A stretch of 64,000 nucleotides of DNA from Nanchangia anserum (GCF_015240065.1 NZ_CP060506.1:806001-870000); one strand, 5' to 3'. Shown: positions 53,063 to 63,318, numbered from the stretch's first letter. Notes: generated by a model from the sequence alone, not told the origin. Made by a program: numbers and translations.

Positions 53063-55909
53063 ATGAATGACACTCTCTTGGTCGCCGGTGCGCGCGAGCA
53101 CAATCTCAAAGACATCACCGTGTCGATTCCCCGCAACTCGTTGGCTGTCTTCACCGGGCTGTCGGGATCGGGCAAGTCTTCGCTAGCGTTCGACACGATC
53201 TTTGCCGAGGGGCAGCGTCGCTACGTCGAGTCGCTGTCGGCATACGCGCGTCAGTTCCTCGGGCAGATGGACAAGCCCGACGTCGATCTCATTGAGGGAC
53301 TCTCACCCGCCGTCTCGATCGATCAGAAGTCGACGTCGCGCAATCCGCGCTCCACAGTTGGCACGATCACCGAGGTCTACGACTACCTGCGTCTGCTGTA
53401 TGCCCGCGCCGGCCAGGCGTACTGCCCGACGTGTGGCGAGAAGATTCAGGCGCAATCGGCCGAGCAAATCGTCGACGTCTTGCTCGACTACCCCGAGCGC
53501 ACCCGCATTCAGGTCTTCGCCCCCGTCGTGCGCGGGCGAAAGGGCACGTACGAGGACCTGTTCGCCGACGTCCTGGCCCAGGGCTTTGCGCGCGCCCGCG
53601 TCGACGGCGAGGAAATCCGGCTCGAGTCGCCGCCGGCGCTGGAGAAACAGCTTCGCCACGACATCTGGATCACCGTCGATCGACTCGTCATCCGTGACGG
53701 CGTGCGCACGCGGCTGACCGATTCCGTCGAGCAGGCCCTCAATCTCGCCGAGGGCCTCGTCATCATCGATTTCGTCGATCGCGACGCCGACGATCCCGAG
53801 CGCACCCGTCGGTTCTCCGAGAAACGCGCCTGCGCGAACGGCCACCCACTCACCCTCGACGAGATGGAGCCGCGCACGTTCTCCTTTAACGCCCCCTACG
53901 GCGCGTGTCCGGAGTGCTCGGGAATCGGCTCGCACCTCGAGGTCGATCCCGATCTGTTGGTGCCCGATCCCTCGAAGACGCTGGCCGAGGGCGCGATTGC
54001 GCCGTGGGGAACGTCAAACGAATACTTCCTGCGCGACATGCGCGCGCTCGGCGAGCAGTTGGGCTTCGACGTCGACACCCCGTTTGCGAAGCTGCCGAAA
54101 AAGGTCCGCCACGCGCTGCTGCACGGCAAGGACTACAAGGTTAAAGTGCGCTATCGCAACCGGTGGGGCCGCGAACGCGTGTATGCCTCGGGATTCGAGG
54201 GTGCCGTTCACTACGTCGAGCGCAAGCACACGGAGACCGAGTCGGACACGGCACGTGAGCGCTACGAGGGCTACATGCGCGAGGTTGCCTGTTCCGCATG
54301 TGGGGGAACGAGGCTGCGCGACGAGGTTCTGGCCGTGCGGGTGGGGGACCTCAACATCGCCGAACTCACCGACCTGTCGATCGACAAGGCCTCGCACTAC
54401 CTCGATAACCTCCAGCTGGATGGGCGCGCGCGAGCTATCGCCGGTGCCGTGCTGAAGGAGATCCAGGTGCGGCTGCGGTTCCTCGTCGACGTTGGCCTGT
54501 CCTATCTCACGCTCTCGCGCGCGGCGGGAACGCTTTCGGGTGGGGAGGCCCAGCGCATCCGATTGGCGACGCAGATCGGGTCCGGCCTCACCGGCGTGCT
54601 CTACGTGCTGGATGAGCCCTCGATCGGGCTGCATCAGCGCGACAACCGCCGCCTCATCACGACGCTGGAGAAGCTGCGCGATCTCGGTAACACCCTCGTC
54701 GTCGTCGAACACGATGAGGACACGATCCGCGCCGCCGACTGGGTCGTCGACATCGGCCCGGCTGCGGGCGAGCACGGCGGTCACGTCGTCTACTCCGGTC
54801 CCTATGACGGCCTCGAGGACACCGAGGGGTCGCTGACGGCGGACTACCTGTCGGGGCGCCGCCAGATTGCCATGCCGAAGAAGCGCCGCGACGTCGACCC
54901 GGAGCGGATGCTGCGCGTCGTCGGCGCGAAGGAAAACAACCTGTCGAACGTGTCGGTGTCCTTTCCCCTGGGCACGTTCACCGTCGTCTCGGGGGTCTCG
55001 GGGTCGGGCAAGTCGACGCTCGTCAACCAGATCCTCTACCGCGCGCTCGCCAAGGAACTCAACCGCTCGCGCAACGTGCCCGGTCGGCACAAGCGCGTCG
55101 AGGGCATGGAACACCTCGACAAGGTCGTTCACGTCGATCAGTCGCCGATTGGGCGCACGCCCCGGTCGAATCCCGCGACGTACACGGGCGTGTGGGACCA
55201 CATTCGCAAGCTCTTCGCCCAGACCCCCGAGGCCAAGGTCCGCGGCTACGGGCCGGGTCGGTTCTCCTTCAACGTCAAGGGCGGGCGCTGCGAATCGTGC
55301 AAAGGCGACGGCACGCTGAAGATCGAGATGAACTTCCTGCCCGACGTCTACGTCCCGTGCGAGGTGTGCCGCGGCGCGCGCTACAACAAGGAGACGTTGG
55401 AGATCCGCTACAAGGGCAAGACGGTGGCCGACATCCTCGACATGCCCGTTGAGGAGGCAGCCGAGTTCTTCTCGCCCATTCAGGCCATCGCGCGCCACCT
55501 GACGACGCTCGTCAACGTCGGTCTCGGATACGTGCGTCTGGGGCAGGCGGCAACGACACTCTCGGGCGGCGAGGCGCAGCGGGTCAAGCTCGCCTCAGAG
55601 CTGCACCGGCGCTCCAACGGGCGGACGATCTATGTCCTGGATGAGCCGACGACCGGCCTGCACATGGAGGACATCCGTAAGCTGCTACTCGTCTTGCAGG
55701 GCCTTGTCGACAAGGGCAACACCGTCATCGTCATCGAGCACAACCTCGACGTCATCAAGTGCGCCGACTGGATCGTCGACATGGGACCCGAGGGCGGGGA
55801 GGGTGGCGGCCAGGTCATCGCCGAGGGCACCCCCGAGACGGTCGCGGCATCGCCTCGCTCCTACACCGGGCGCTATCTCGCCGACGTCCTCGGCACCGCG
55901 AAAAAGTGA
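53063..55909 (+). CDS. uvrA: excinuclease ABC subunit A
   Basis: UvrA is the damage-sensing ATPase of nucleotide excision repair. It has 948 residues from ATG 53063 ([20 protein letters not shown]); TAGAAT lies 8 bases before it, and the longer upstream frame has no family match. Two ABC cassettes are visible: [20 protein letters not shown] and [20 protein letters not shown] (Walker A), [20 protein letters not shown] and [20 protein letters not shown] (signatures). Zinc modules lie at [25 protein letters not shown] and [18 protein letters not shown]. No LexA box is visible within the 100 bases upstream. Confidence 0.97.
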   Translation: MNDTLLVAGAREHNLKDITVSIPRNSLAVFTGLSGSGKSSLAFDTIFAEGQRRYVESLSAYARQFLGQMDKPDVDLIEGLSPAVSIDQKSTSRNPRSTVGTITEVYDYLRLLYARAGQAYCPTCGEKIQAQSAEQIVDVLLDYPERTRIQVFAPVVRGRKGTYEDLFADVLAQGFARARVDGEEIRLESPPALEKQLRHDIWITVDRLVIRDGVRTRLTDSVEQALNLAEGLVIIDFVDRDADDPERTRRFSEKRACANGHPLTLDEMEPRTFSFNAPYGACPECSGIGSHLEVDPDLLVPDPSKTLAEGAIAPWGTSNEYFLRDMRALGEQLGFDVDTPFAKLPKKVRHALLHGKDYKVKVRYRNRWGRERVYASGFEGAVHYVERKHTETESDTARERYEGYMREVACSACGGTRLRDEVLAVRVGDLNIAELTDLSIDKASHYLDNLQLDGRARAIAGAVLKEIQVRLRFLVDVGLSYLTLSRAAGTLSGGEAQRIRLATQIGSGLTGVLYVLDEPSIGLHQRDNRRLITTLEKLRDLGNTLVVVEHDEDTIRAADWVVDIGPAAGEHGGHVVYSGPYDGLEDTEGSLTADYLSGRRQIAMPKKRRDVDPERMLRVVGAKENNLSNVSVSFPLGTFTVVSGVSGSGKSTLVNQILYRALAKELNRSRNVPGRHKRVEGMEHLDKVVHVDQSPIGRTPRSNPATYTGVWDHIRKLFAQTPEAKVRGYGPGRFSFNVKGGRCESCKGDGTLKIEMNFLPDVYVPCEVCRGARYNKETLEIRYKGKTVADILDMPVEEAAEFFSPIQAIARHLTTLVNVGLGYVRLGQAATTLSGGEAQRVKLASELHRRSNGRTIYVLDEPTTGLHMEDIRKLLLVLQGLVDKGNTVIVIEHNLDVIKCADWIVDMGPEGGEGGGQVIAEGTPETVAASPRSYTGRYLADVLGTAKK

Positions 55910-55911
55910 CG

Positions 55912-55945
55912 CGTGTGGTGCCGCGCACCGACACGGCGCCACACG
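55912..55945. terminator. bidirectional terminator between uvrA and fadD
   Basis: CGTGTGGTGCCG (55912-55923) pairs with CGGCGCCACACG (55934-55945) over 12 pairs including one G-U, with a 10-base loop. It occupies almost the whole gap between the two convergent genes. Confidence 0.8.
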
Positions 55946-55949
55946 TGCC

Positions 55950-57763
55950 CTAGCGTCGTGCCGGCTCGTAGATCTCGTCGATCTCGCGAGCAAAACGCTC
56001 GGCGATCTTGTCGCGCTTGATCTTTTGCGACGGGGTTAACAGGCCGTTGTCCTCGGTGAAGTCCGTGGGCAGGACCCGGATCTTGCGGATGGACTCCGCG
56101 CGCGAGACCAGCGCGTTCGTCTTCTCCAGCGCCCGGTTGAGGGCGGCCAGCACCTCGGGGTGGCGCGCGCGCGCGTGCGATCCATCGGCTCCAGGCCGTG
56201 ATTGCGCAACCACGCCGGCAACATGTCGCGATCGAGCGTGACGAGCGCGGCGACGAACGGGCGATTGTCTCCGACGACCATGACCTGCGACACCAGCGGA
56301 TAGCCCTTGAGCGATTCCTCAAGGAGGGCGGGCGTGACGTTCTTGCCGCCCGCGGTGACGATGATCTCGCGCTTGCGCCCGGTGATGTAGACGCGCCCCT
56401 TGTCGTCGATGCGCGCGAGGTCACCCGTCTTGTACCACCCGTCCTCGGTGAAGGCCTCACGGGTGGCCTCGGGGTCGTTGTGGTAGCCGCGCATGAGCGA
56501 ATACCCCCGCGCCAACAGCTCGCCGTCCTCGGCGAGCTTCACCTCGTTGCACGCCAGCGGCGGCCCGACCGTGCCCATGACGTTGTCGTCGCGGTGGGCC
56601 ATCGTCAGCGGACCCGTGCACTCGGTGGAGCCGTAGCCCTGCGTGACCTCGATCCCCATGGCGTGGAAGAAGTAGCCGACCCGGTGCGACAGGGGAGCGC
56701 CCCCGCACGTCATGTTGACGAGGTTGCCGCCCAGCAGTTTGCGCACCTTGTTGAGGACGAGTCTGCGGGCGAGGTTCAGCTTGATGACCTGTGAGCGCGT
56801 CGGTCCCTCGGGCGTCTCGACCGCGCGGGCCCATTCCTCGCCCACGCGCACCGCCCACCGAAATGCCTTGAGGGTGAGCTTCGACGAGCCAGCCTGGGTG
56901 TCAGCGAGGTTGAAGATCTTTTCGAGCACACGTGGAACGACGAGCAGCGCGTAGGGCTTGAAAGAGGCGAGGTCGTTGAGCAGGGTCTTCGTCGAGCGCG
57001 TGTAGCCGGCGACGCCGTGGCCGACGAGCATCTGATAGCTGATGAAGCGGGCCAGTACGTGAGCCACCGGGAGGAACAGGAGGACGCGCGCCGTCGCGCG
57101 ATCGTAGATGAGAGGACCCCAAGGGCCGCGCACGGCCTCGAGCATGTGCATGAGCGAGGAATGCGTGATCTCGACGCCCTTGGGTTTCCCCGTCGTGCCC
57201 GACGTGTAGACGATCGACATGGCGGCGTCCGGATCGATGTCGGCGATGCGCTGGGTCACGGTGTCGAGCGAGACCGATTCGCCACGTTCGAGCAGCTCCT
57301 CCAGCCCCCCGTCGTCGAGGGCGAGCACGTGGAGGAGCGGGGTGGTCGCTGCCGCAATGTCGGCCATGCGCTTAGCCTGCGCCGTGGTGTCGGTGACGGC
57401 GACGCGCACGTCAGCGTTATCGATGATCCACTCGATCTGGGCGTCCGAATCGGTCTCGTAGATGGGGACGACGACGAGGCCGGCGGCCTGAGCCCCGAGG
57501 TCGACGAGCATCCACTCGTACGAGGTGGCCGCCAAAATCGCGACGGACGTGCCCGGCTGCAGCCCTAGGGCGCAGAACCCGCGGGCGACGTTGAGGAGAT
57601 CGTCGGCCAGCTCGCGCGCCGTCGTCTTGACCCACGTCCGCCCGATTTGTGAAGGTCTCTCGACGGCGATTTCTGTGGGGAAATACGTTGCGCGACGAAT
57701 GATTGCGTCGACGACGGTGGGGGAGACGAGGAGGGACTCCCCGCGGGCGGTAGGACGAGCCAT
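55950..57763 (-). pseudogene. long-chain fatty acid-CoA ligase (AMP-forming), frameshifted near the C terminus
   Basis: This enzyme activates fatty acids to acyl-CoA through an acyl-adenylate. The start is ATG 57763 (GAGGTG upstream). The AMP-binding motif is MSIVYTSGTTGKPKGVEITH, followed by GIEVTQGYGSTECTGPLTMA and GWYKTGDLARIDDKGRVYIT. In a GC dinucleotide run at 56163-56175 the frame is lost: as read, translation ends at 56036 with an unrelated tail. The family ending HPEVLAALNRALEKTNALVS to [20 protein letters not shown] continues to 55950 in another frame. Removing one GC unit would restore about 604 residues. The lost part holds the C-terminal catalytic lysine region (TPSQKIKR). Confidence 0.88.
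56163..56175. repeat. (GC)6 dinucleotide run at the fadD frameshift
   Basis: GCGCGCGCGCGCG coincides with the point where the acyl-CoA ligase reading frame is lost. One unit fewer, or one base more, would restore it. It could be a slippage-prone site or a place where sequencing failed. Confidence 0.6.
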
Positions 57764-57848
57764 GAGACACCTCATTGATGGAGTTACGCATACGTAGCTT
57801 AGCGGAATCCCACCCCGTCCCGTCTTCGCCGAGGTGGCGTCGCCGCGA

Positions 57849-57854
57849 CATAAT
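57849..57854 (+). promoter_or_regulatory. -10 hexamer of ogt (leaderless type)
   Basis: CATAAT ends 6 bases before the ogt ATG at 57861, with only GGGGGC between. Confidence 0.5.
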
Positions 57855-57860
57855 GGGGGC

Positions 57861-58409
57861 ATGGATCCGACCGACAAGTTTCCTCGGCGCCGCTACATCA
57901 CGGTGACGCCGTTCGGTGCGCTGTTCCTTGTCGGGCAGGGCCGTTACCTCGAGCGATGCCGTTTCGAGCAGGCCGGCGGTACCGGCGAAGACGTCAAGCT
58001 GTGGGCCCATCCGGCCGATCCGCTCATCGAGAAGATCACGGCCCAGGTCGGGGAATACGTCGCGGGGACTCGCACGGAATTCGATCTCGATGTGCGCGTT
58101 GAGGAGGGGCCGCCGTTTGCCCAGCGTGTGTGGCAAAAGGTCAGTCAGATTCCGTATGGGCACACGGTGACGTATGGACAGCTGGCGGCGTCGCTCGGCA
58201 ATCGCCATCGCGCGCGAGCCGTCGGACAGGCGGTGCGGGCGAATCCCCTTCACCTCATCATTCCCTGCCATCGCGTCGTCGCCTCGAACGGGCGCCTTGG
58301 CGGCTACGTCGCCGGCAGCGAGACGAAGCGCGCGCTCCTCGAACACGAGGCGCTCCACCGCCCGGATCGCGAGTGGGATGTGAGCGAGGGGCAACGCGCC
58401 CTTTTCTGA
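57861..58409 (+). CDS. ogt: methylated-DNA--protein-cysteine S-methyltransferase
   Basis: This suicide enzyme removes alkyl groups from O6-alkylguanine in DNA onto its own cysteine. It has 182 residues. The DNA-binding helix-turn-helix is in VSQIPYGHTVTYGQLAASLG and HRARAVGQAVRANPLHLII (with the Arg finger), and the acceptor cysteine in PCHRVVASNGRLGGYVAG. The N-terminal domain (FGALFLVGQGRYLERCRFEQ) is the Ogt type. ATG 57861 is chosen because the -10 element precedes it directly; an upstream ATG at 57834 would extend into the promoter. It is divergent from fadD. Confidence 0.94.
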   Translation: MDPTDKFPRRRYITVTPFGALFLVGQGRYLERCRFEQAGGTGEDVKLWAHPADPLIEKITAQVGEYVAGTRTEFDLDVRVEEGPPFAQRVWQKVSQIPYGHTVTYGQLAASLGNRHRARAVGQAVRANPLHLIIPCHRVVASNGRLGGYVAGSETKRALLEHEALHRPDREWDVSEGQRALF

Positions 58410-58445
58410 CGGGTTCTATTTGCCGCATCGTGCAACAATGGCCCC

Positions 58446-58772
58446 ATGACACCCACACATCCGCGCGTACCCGACGATGCCACCTTGGCCATGTCTGTCG
58501 AGATCTTGCGGTTGTTGGCAGACCGGACCCGCCTGGCGATCCTCGCGATGATCTCTGAGGGCGAGATGTCCGTGTCGGCAATCGCCGAGGCGCTCGAGCG
58601 GCCGGCGCCCTCGGTGTCACAACACCTGGCGAAGCTGCGCGCCGGCCACCTCGTCGCGACACGTCGCGAAGGAACGACGATTTTCTACTCTCAGCCCGAC
58701 GAACACATCGCGGCGCTCGTCACCAACGTGCTCGACCACATCGACCACATGCTCGTGGACGAGCGGGCCTAG
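58446..58772 (+). CDS. ArsR/SmtB family metal-sensing repressor with an alpha5 site
   Basis: The protein has 108 residues in the winged-helix fold of ArsR/SmtB repressors. The HTH is MSVSAIAEALERPAPSVSQH followed by LAKLRAGHLVATRREGTTIF (wing). The C-terminal helix carries D85, H87, H98 and H101 (DEHIAALVTNVLDHIDHM), the exact DxH-x10-HxxH pattern of the alpha5 site that binds Zn, Co or Ni in CzrA and NmtR. The cysteine motif of alpha3 sensors is absent. AACAAT ends 6 bases before the ATG, so the mRNA may be leaderless. No transporter adjoins it, so its target is not evident; a short dyad TTGC-N8-GCAA (58420-58435) overlaps the promoter. Confidence 0.9.
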   Translation: MTPTHPRVPDDATLAMSVEILRLLADRTRLAILAMISEGEMSVSAIAEALERPAPSVSQHLAKLRAGHLVATRREGTTIFYSQPDEHIAALVTNVLDHIDHMLVDERA

Positions 58773-58777
58773 GCGCC

Positions 58778-60202
58778 CTAGAGGTCGTAGTAGAGCTGGT
58801 ACTCCAGCGGGTGGGGGTAGATGCGCATCGGCTCGATCTCGTTGGTGCGCTTATAGTCGATCCACGTCTCAATGAGGTCGTCGGTAAAGACGTTGCCCTC
58901 GGTGAGGAACTCGCGATCGTTCTCGAGCGCGTCGAGCGCCTCCTCGAGGCTTGCCGGCAGCTTCGCGATGTCGGCGTATTCGGCCGGGGGAAGCTCGTAG
59001 AGATCCTTATCGATCGGCTCGGCCGGCTCGATGCGCTGGCGGATACCGTCGATGCCCGCCATGAGGCACGCTGCGAACGACAGGTAGGGGTTTGCTGACG
59101 GGTCGGGAACCCGGTATTCAACGCGCTTGGCTTTCGGCGAGGTGCCGGTGGCGGGAATGCGAATGCACGCCGAGCGATTCGATGCCGAATAGACGAGATT
59201 AACCGGGGCCTCGAACCCGGGAACCAACCGGCGGAACGAGTTGATCGAGGGGTTGGTGAAGGCCAGCAGGGCCGGGGCGTGCTCGAGCAGGCCGCCGATG
59301 AAGTAGCGAGCCATGTCCGAGAGCGAACCGTAGCCGCGCTCGTCGTAGAACAGCGGCTCGCCGTTCTTCCACAGCGACATGTGCGTATGCATGCCCGAGC
59401 CGTTATCGCCGAAGATCGGCTTGGGCATGAACGTCGCCGAGGCTCCGGCCTGGAACGCGGTGTTCTTGATGACGTACTTGAACGTCATCATGTCGTCGGC
59501 TGCCTTCAGCAGTGAGGCGAAGCGATAGTTGATCTCGTGCTGGCCCGCCGAGCCGACCTCGTGGTGCGCGCGCTCGACCGTCAGCCCCACCTGCGTGAGC
59601 TTCGTCGCCATCGCGTCGCGCAGATCGGCGAATTGGTCGCGCGGGGAGACGGGGAAGTACCCGCCCTTGACGCCCTGCTTGTAACCGAGGTTGCCGCCGG
59701 CTTCCTCGCGTCCGGTGTTCCAGTACGCCTCGGCTGAATCGATCCGGTAGAACGTGTTGTCGGGGGCAATCTGATAGCGGACGTCGTTGAAGAGGTGGAA
59801 CTCGGCCTCGGCGCCGATAAAGCACGTGTCGGCGATGCCCGTGGACGTCAAGAATGCCTCGGCCTTGGCGGCGACCTGACGCGGATCGCGTGAGAAGGGT
59901 TCGTTGGTAAAGGGGTCGACGATCGAGAACGTCACGACGAGGGTCTTCGCCTGACGGAATGGATCGACGAACGCCGTCGTGATGTCGGGGATGAGCTTCT
60001 GGTCCGACTTGTGAATCTCGGTAAAGCCGCGAACGGAGGACCCGTCGAACATGAGGCCATCGGTGATGCCCGCCTCGACGAATTCAGCCGCCGGGATCGT
60101 GAAGTGCTGCTGCACACCCGGCAGATCGCAGAAGCGCACATCGACGTACTCGATGGCGTGATCGGAAATAAACGAGATGATCTCTTCGCGAGTCGTGAAC
60201 AT
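58778..60202 (-). CDS. glnA: glutamine synthetase type I
   Basis: This is the central nitrogen-assimilation enzyme that makes glutamine from glutamate, ammonia and ATP, as a dodecamer. It has 474 residues from ATG 60202 ([20 protein letters not shown]), with GGAAGGA upstream; a longer frame to 60235 lacks a ribosome site. Motifs are [58 protein letters not shown] and [18 protein letters not shown]. The adenylylation segment [20 protein letters not shown] contains the target tyrosine, so GlnE control is likely. It is convergent with the ArsR gene, with 5 bases between the stops. Confidence 0.95.
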   Translation of the reverse strand: MFTTREEIISFISDHAIEYVDVRFCDLPGVQQHFTIPAAEFVEAGITDGLMFDGSSVRGFTEIHKSDQKLIPDITTAFVDPFRQAKTLVVTFSIVDPFTNEPFSRDPRQVAAKAEAFLTSTGIADTCFIGAEAEFHLFNDVRYQIAPDNTFYRIDSAEAYWNTGREEAGGNLGYKQGVKGGYFPVSPRDQFADLRDAMATKLTQVGLTVERAHHEVGSAGQHEINYRFASLLKAADDMMTFKYVIKNTAFQAGASATFMPKPIFGDNGSGMHTHMSLWKNGEPLFYDERGYGSLSDMARYFIGGLLEHAPALLAFTNPSINSFRRLVPGFEAPVNLVYSASNRSACIRIPATGTSPKAKRVEYRVPDPSANPYLSFAACLMAGIDGIRQRIEPAEPIDKDLYELPPAEYADIAKLPASLEEALDALENDREFLTEGNVFTDDLIETWIDYKRTNEIEPMRIYPHPLEYQLYYDL

Positions 60203-60296
60203 CGATCGCGGGTCCTTCCGTGAGGCATCGCTCAAAGCTCCCTCAGACTACCAGCGTCACCCGGGTGCTCCGCTGTGCGCTCACGTGGTGGCCGGC

Positions 60297-60302
60297 TACT
60301 GT
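60297..60302 (+). promoter_or_regulatory. -10 hexamer of uvrC (leaderless type)
   Basis: TACTGT ends 7 bases before the preferred uvrC ATG at 60310. There is no Shine-Dalgarno between them. Confidence 0.45.
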
Positions 60303-60309
60303 GGGAGCC

Positions 60310-62355
60310 ATGGCCGATCCCGCAAGCTATCGCCCCTCACCCGGCGAGATTCCCAAGGCTCCCGGGGTCTATCGCTTCCTCGATCCCACCGGCCGCGTCA
60401 TCTACGTCGGCAAGGCGAAAAACCTCGCGGCGCGGCTGGCGAATTACTTTCAGGATCCCGCCGGCCTGCATCCGCGCACCCGCCGCATGGTGTTTACCGC
60501 GTGCGCCGTCAAGTGGGTTGTCGTGGCCTCCGAGGTCGAGGCGCTGTCGCTGGAATACGCGTGGATCAAGGAATTCGCGCCGCGATTCAACGTCATGTAT
60601 CGCGACGACAAGTCCTATCCCTATCTGGCGTTGACGATGCGCGAGAAATTTCCTCGAATGCACATCACGCGCGAACGCAAGCGTGCGAGCACCCGGTATT
60701 TCGGGCCGTACACGAAAGTGTGGGCGATTCGCGACACCGTCGATTTGCTGCTGCGGGTCTTCCCCGTGCGCACGTGCACGAACGGGGTGTTTGCCCGCGC
60801 GCACGCCCAGGGACGCCCGTGCCTACTCGGCTACATCGACAAGTGCTCGGCACCGTGCGTGGGAAAGATCACCGAGGAGGCTCATCGCGACCTCGCCAAC
60901 CAGGTCGGGGACTTTCTCGCGGGCAAAACCGCGCCGTTCGAGCGCAAACTCGAAGCCGATATGCGCGAGGCCGCGGCTCGGTTGGATTTCGAGGCGGCTG
61001 CGAAGCTGCGCGACGACCTCGCCGCGCTGCGCACGGTCAACGAGAAGAACACCGTCGTCTTTAACGACGGCACCGACGCCGACGTCTTCGCCCTCGTCGC
61101 CGACGAACTCGAGGCCGCGGTGCAGGTCTTTCACGTGCGCGGCGGGCGGATTCGTGGCGAGCGCGGGTGGGTCGTTGAACGCGTCGATGACTCGGGTCCC
61201 GGCGACCTCATGGCTCGCCTCCTCCAGCAGGTCTACGGCGATATTCCCGAGGCGCAACGGCCGCTGCGCGGGACGCGGCGAGCGGCACGGGACGACGCAC
61301 GCAGCGTCGACGACGTCGTCCACACGGCGACGGATCAGGTTCCCCGCGACATCCTCGTCTCGGCGATGCCCGCCGACGCGGCAGCTCTCGAGCAGTGGCT
61401 GGGGCGGTTGCGCGGGGCCGGGGTGAGCATTCGCGTTCCCCAGCGCGGCGCGAAGCGTGCGCTCATGGAGACGGTGACGGCAAACGCTCACGACACGCTG
61501 CGCCTGCACAAGAGCCGCCGCAGCGGCGACCTCACCCAGCGCTCGCAAGCCCTCGAGGAGCTTCAGGAGGCGCTGGGGCTGGCGAGCGCGCCGCTGCGGA
61601 TCGAGTGCTACGACATCTCGCACACGCAGGGCACCCATCAGGTGGGGTCCCTCGTCGTCTTCGAGGACGGTGCCCCGCGCAAGAGCGCCTACCGGCATTT
61701 CACGGTGCGCGGAGAGCGCGGCGAGGGGGCCAGTGACGACACCGCGGCCATGGCCGAGGTGCTCACGCGGAGATTCCGCCGGCTCCAGGCCGAGGAGGCC
61801 GGGGAGGAGGGGATCGACGAGGACGGCGTCGCCCTGCGCTCGGGTCCCCTTGACGAGGCTACGGGCAAGCCCCGGCGCTTTTCCTATCGTCCCGACCTCG
61901 TCGTCGTCGACGGCGGGCTGCCCCAGGTCAACGCCGCGCGCGCGACGTTGACCGAGATGGGGGTCGACATCGCCGTCATCGGGCTGGCCAAGCGCCTGGA
62001 GGAGGTGTGGGTGGCCGACGACGACTATCCCGTCATCTTGCCCCGCACGTCCGCGGCCCTATACATGCTCCAGCACGTGCGCGACGAGGCCCACCGTTTC
62101 GCAATCACCGCCCACCGCAAGAAGCGTGCGCGCGCGATGACGCGTTCTCTCCTTGACGAGGTCGACGGACTCGGCCCGGCGCGCCAGCAGGCCCTGCTGC
62201 GCGCGTTCGGGTCGGTGGCGAAGATGCGTCGGGCCGACGTGGGCGAGCTGGCGAAAACTCCGGGAATCGGGCCACGGTTGGCGGAGAATCTCTATGAGCT
62301 CCTTCATCGCGATGACGCAAGTGGGGGTGCAAAAGCCGCGACCACGGCACAATAG
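60310..62355 (+). CDS. uvrC: excinuclease ABC subunit C
   Basis: UvrC makes both incisions around a lesion bound by UvrB. It has 681 residues. The GIY-YIG nuclease domain is at the N terminus (PKAPGVYRFLDPTGRVIYVG, KAKNLAARLANYF), the UVR motif in LEADMREAAARLDFEAAAKL, the RNase H-like second nuclease in RIECYDISHTQGTHQVGSLV and PDLVVVDGGLPQVNAARATL, and the C-terminal (HhH)2 in ALLRAFGSVAKMRRADVGEL. ATG 60310 (MADPASYRPSPGEIP) gives the family start; an upstream ATG at 60220 lies inside the glnA promoter region. uvrC-rapZ-yvcK follow as a compact group. Confidence 0.95.
   Translation: MADPASYRPSPGEIPKAPGVYRFLDPTGRVIYVGKAKNLAARLANYFQDPAGLHPRTRRMVFTACAVKWVVVASEVEALSLEYAWIKEFAPRFNVMYRDDKSYPYLALTMREKFPRMHITRERKRASTRYFGPYTKVWAIRDTVDLLLRVFPVRTCTNGVFARAHAQGRPCLLGYIDKCSAPCVGKITEEAHRDLANQVGDFLAGKTAPFERKLEADMREAAARLDFEAAAKLRDDLAALRTVNEKNTVVFNDGTDADVFALVADELEAAVQVFHVRGGRIRGERGWVVERVDDSGPGDLMARLLQQVYGDIPEAQRPLRGTRRAARDDARSVDDVVHTATDQVPRDILVSAMPADAAALEQWLGRLRGAGVSIRVPQRGAKRALMETVTANAHDTLRLHKSRRSGDLTQRSQALEELQEALGLASAPLRIECYDISHTQGTHQVGSLVVFEDGAPRKSAYRHFTVRGERGEGASDDTAAMAEVLTRRFRRLQAEEAGEEGIDEDGVALRSGPLDEATGKPRRFSYRPDLVVVDGGLPQVNAARATLTEMGVDIAVIGLAKRLEEVWVADDDYPVILPRTSAALYMLQHVRDEAHRFAITAHRKKRARAMTRSLLDEVDGLGPARQQALLRAFGSVAKMRRADVGELAKTPGIGPRLAENLYELLHRDDASGGAKAATTAQ
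62348..62353 (+). promoter_or_regulatory. possible -10 hexamer of rapZ (leaderless type)
   Basis: CACAAT ends 6 bases before the rapZ ATG at 62360 and lies at the end of uvrC, overlapping its stop codon. It is a weak match but keeps the spacing seen at other genes. Confidence 0.35.
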
Positions 62356-62359
62356 AGCC

Positions 62360-63313
62360 ATGAGTGTCGACCCGAATGATTCCGCGCTGTCTCCTCCCAC
62401 CGTTCCCGAGGGCGTGCCGCAGCTGGACGCCGATCAGGTGTTGCCGACCCCTCACCAGCCCGAGCTGCTCATCATCACGGGCATGTCGGGAGCAGGTCGA
62501 TCGCGGGCGGCGCAGGCGCTGGAGGACCTCGACTGGTACGTCGTCGACAATCTGCCCCCGCATATGCTCATTCCCTTCGCCGACCTGATGACTCCCGATG
62601 GTGGGGGCGTGCACCGCCTGGCCGCCGTGGTGGACGCGCGCTCGGGCGAATTTTTCGACCGCCTGGCCGCGGTGCTCGACGACCTCCAGGTGCGCGACGT
62701 CAACTACCGCATTGTCTTTCTCGACGCCGACGACGACACCCTCGTTCGGCGCTACGAGTCGAATCGCCGCCCCCACCCCATGCAGGACGGTGGGCGGATC
62801 ATGACGGGGATCAGTCGCGAGCGCGCCCTGCTGGCCCCCGTTCGCTCGCGCGCCGACGTCCTCATCGACTCCTCGCACATGAACGTCCACGACCTCGCTC
62901 GCCACATGCGCGACGTCGTCGCGGGCGAGACCGAGGAACAGGTGCGGTTGACGATCATGTCGTTTGGGTTCAAGCACGGGATTCCTCTTGATGCCGACTG
63001 GGTTGCCGACATGCGCTACCTGCAAAACCCCTACTGGATCGCCGAGCTGCGCCACCTCACGGGATTGGATGCGCCGGTGGCCGACTACGTCCTCAATCAG
63101 CCCGGTGCCAAGGAGTTCGGCCGCGCCTATGTCGCCATGCTGACCCCGATCCTCGACGGCTTTGCCCGTGAGCTCAAGCCGTTCATCACGGTGGCCATCG
63201 GGTGCACGGGGGGCCGGCATCGCTCGGTCGCCATGACCGAGTTCATCGCCGCGGCGCTGCGAGAGAAGGGACTGCCCGTTCGGACGCTGCACCGCGACAT
63301 GGGGAAGGCGTAA
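62360..63313 (+). CDS. rapZ: RapZ/YvcJ family nucleotide-binding protein
   Basis: RapZ-family proteins bind nucleotides and, in enterobacteria, an RNA regulating amino-sugar synthesis; the role in actinobacteria is open. The protein has 317 residues. The P-loop is LLIITGMSGAGRSRAAQALE, with Arg where most P-loops have Lys, which is usual in actinobacterial members. Further blocks are LDWYVVDNLPPHMLIPFADL, YRIVFLDADDDTLVRRYESN and the C-terminal TVAIGCTGGRHRSVAMTEFI. The first 30 residues are disordered and Pro-rich. It lies 4 bases after uvrC and 5 bases before yvcK. Confidence 0.94.
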   Translation: MSVDPNDSALSPPTVPEGVPQLDADQVLPTPHQPELLIITGMSGAGRSRAAQALEDLDWYVVDNLPPHMLIPFADLMTPDGGGVHRLAAVVDARSGEFFDRLAAVLDDLQVRDVNYRIVFLDADDDTLVRRYESNRRPHPMQDGGRIMTGISRERALLAPVRSRADVLIDSSHMNVHDLARHMRDVVAGETEEQVRLTIMSFGFKHGIPLDADWVADMRYLQNPYWIAELRHLTGLDAPVADYVLNQPGAKEFGRAYVAMLTPILDGFARELKPFITVAIGCTGGRHRSVAMTEFIAAALREKGLPVRTLHRDMGKA

Positions 63314-63318
63314 GCATC

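Noticed and set aside
53063-53100. LexA box upstream of uvrA or uvrB
   Set aside because: I looked for CGAAC-N4-GTTCG-like palindromes near both starts and saw none; only the imuA' and dnaE2 boxes fit.
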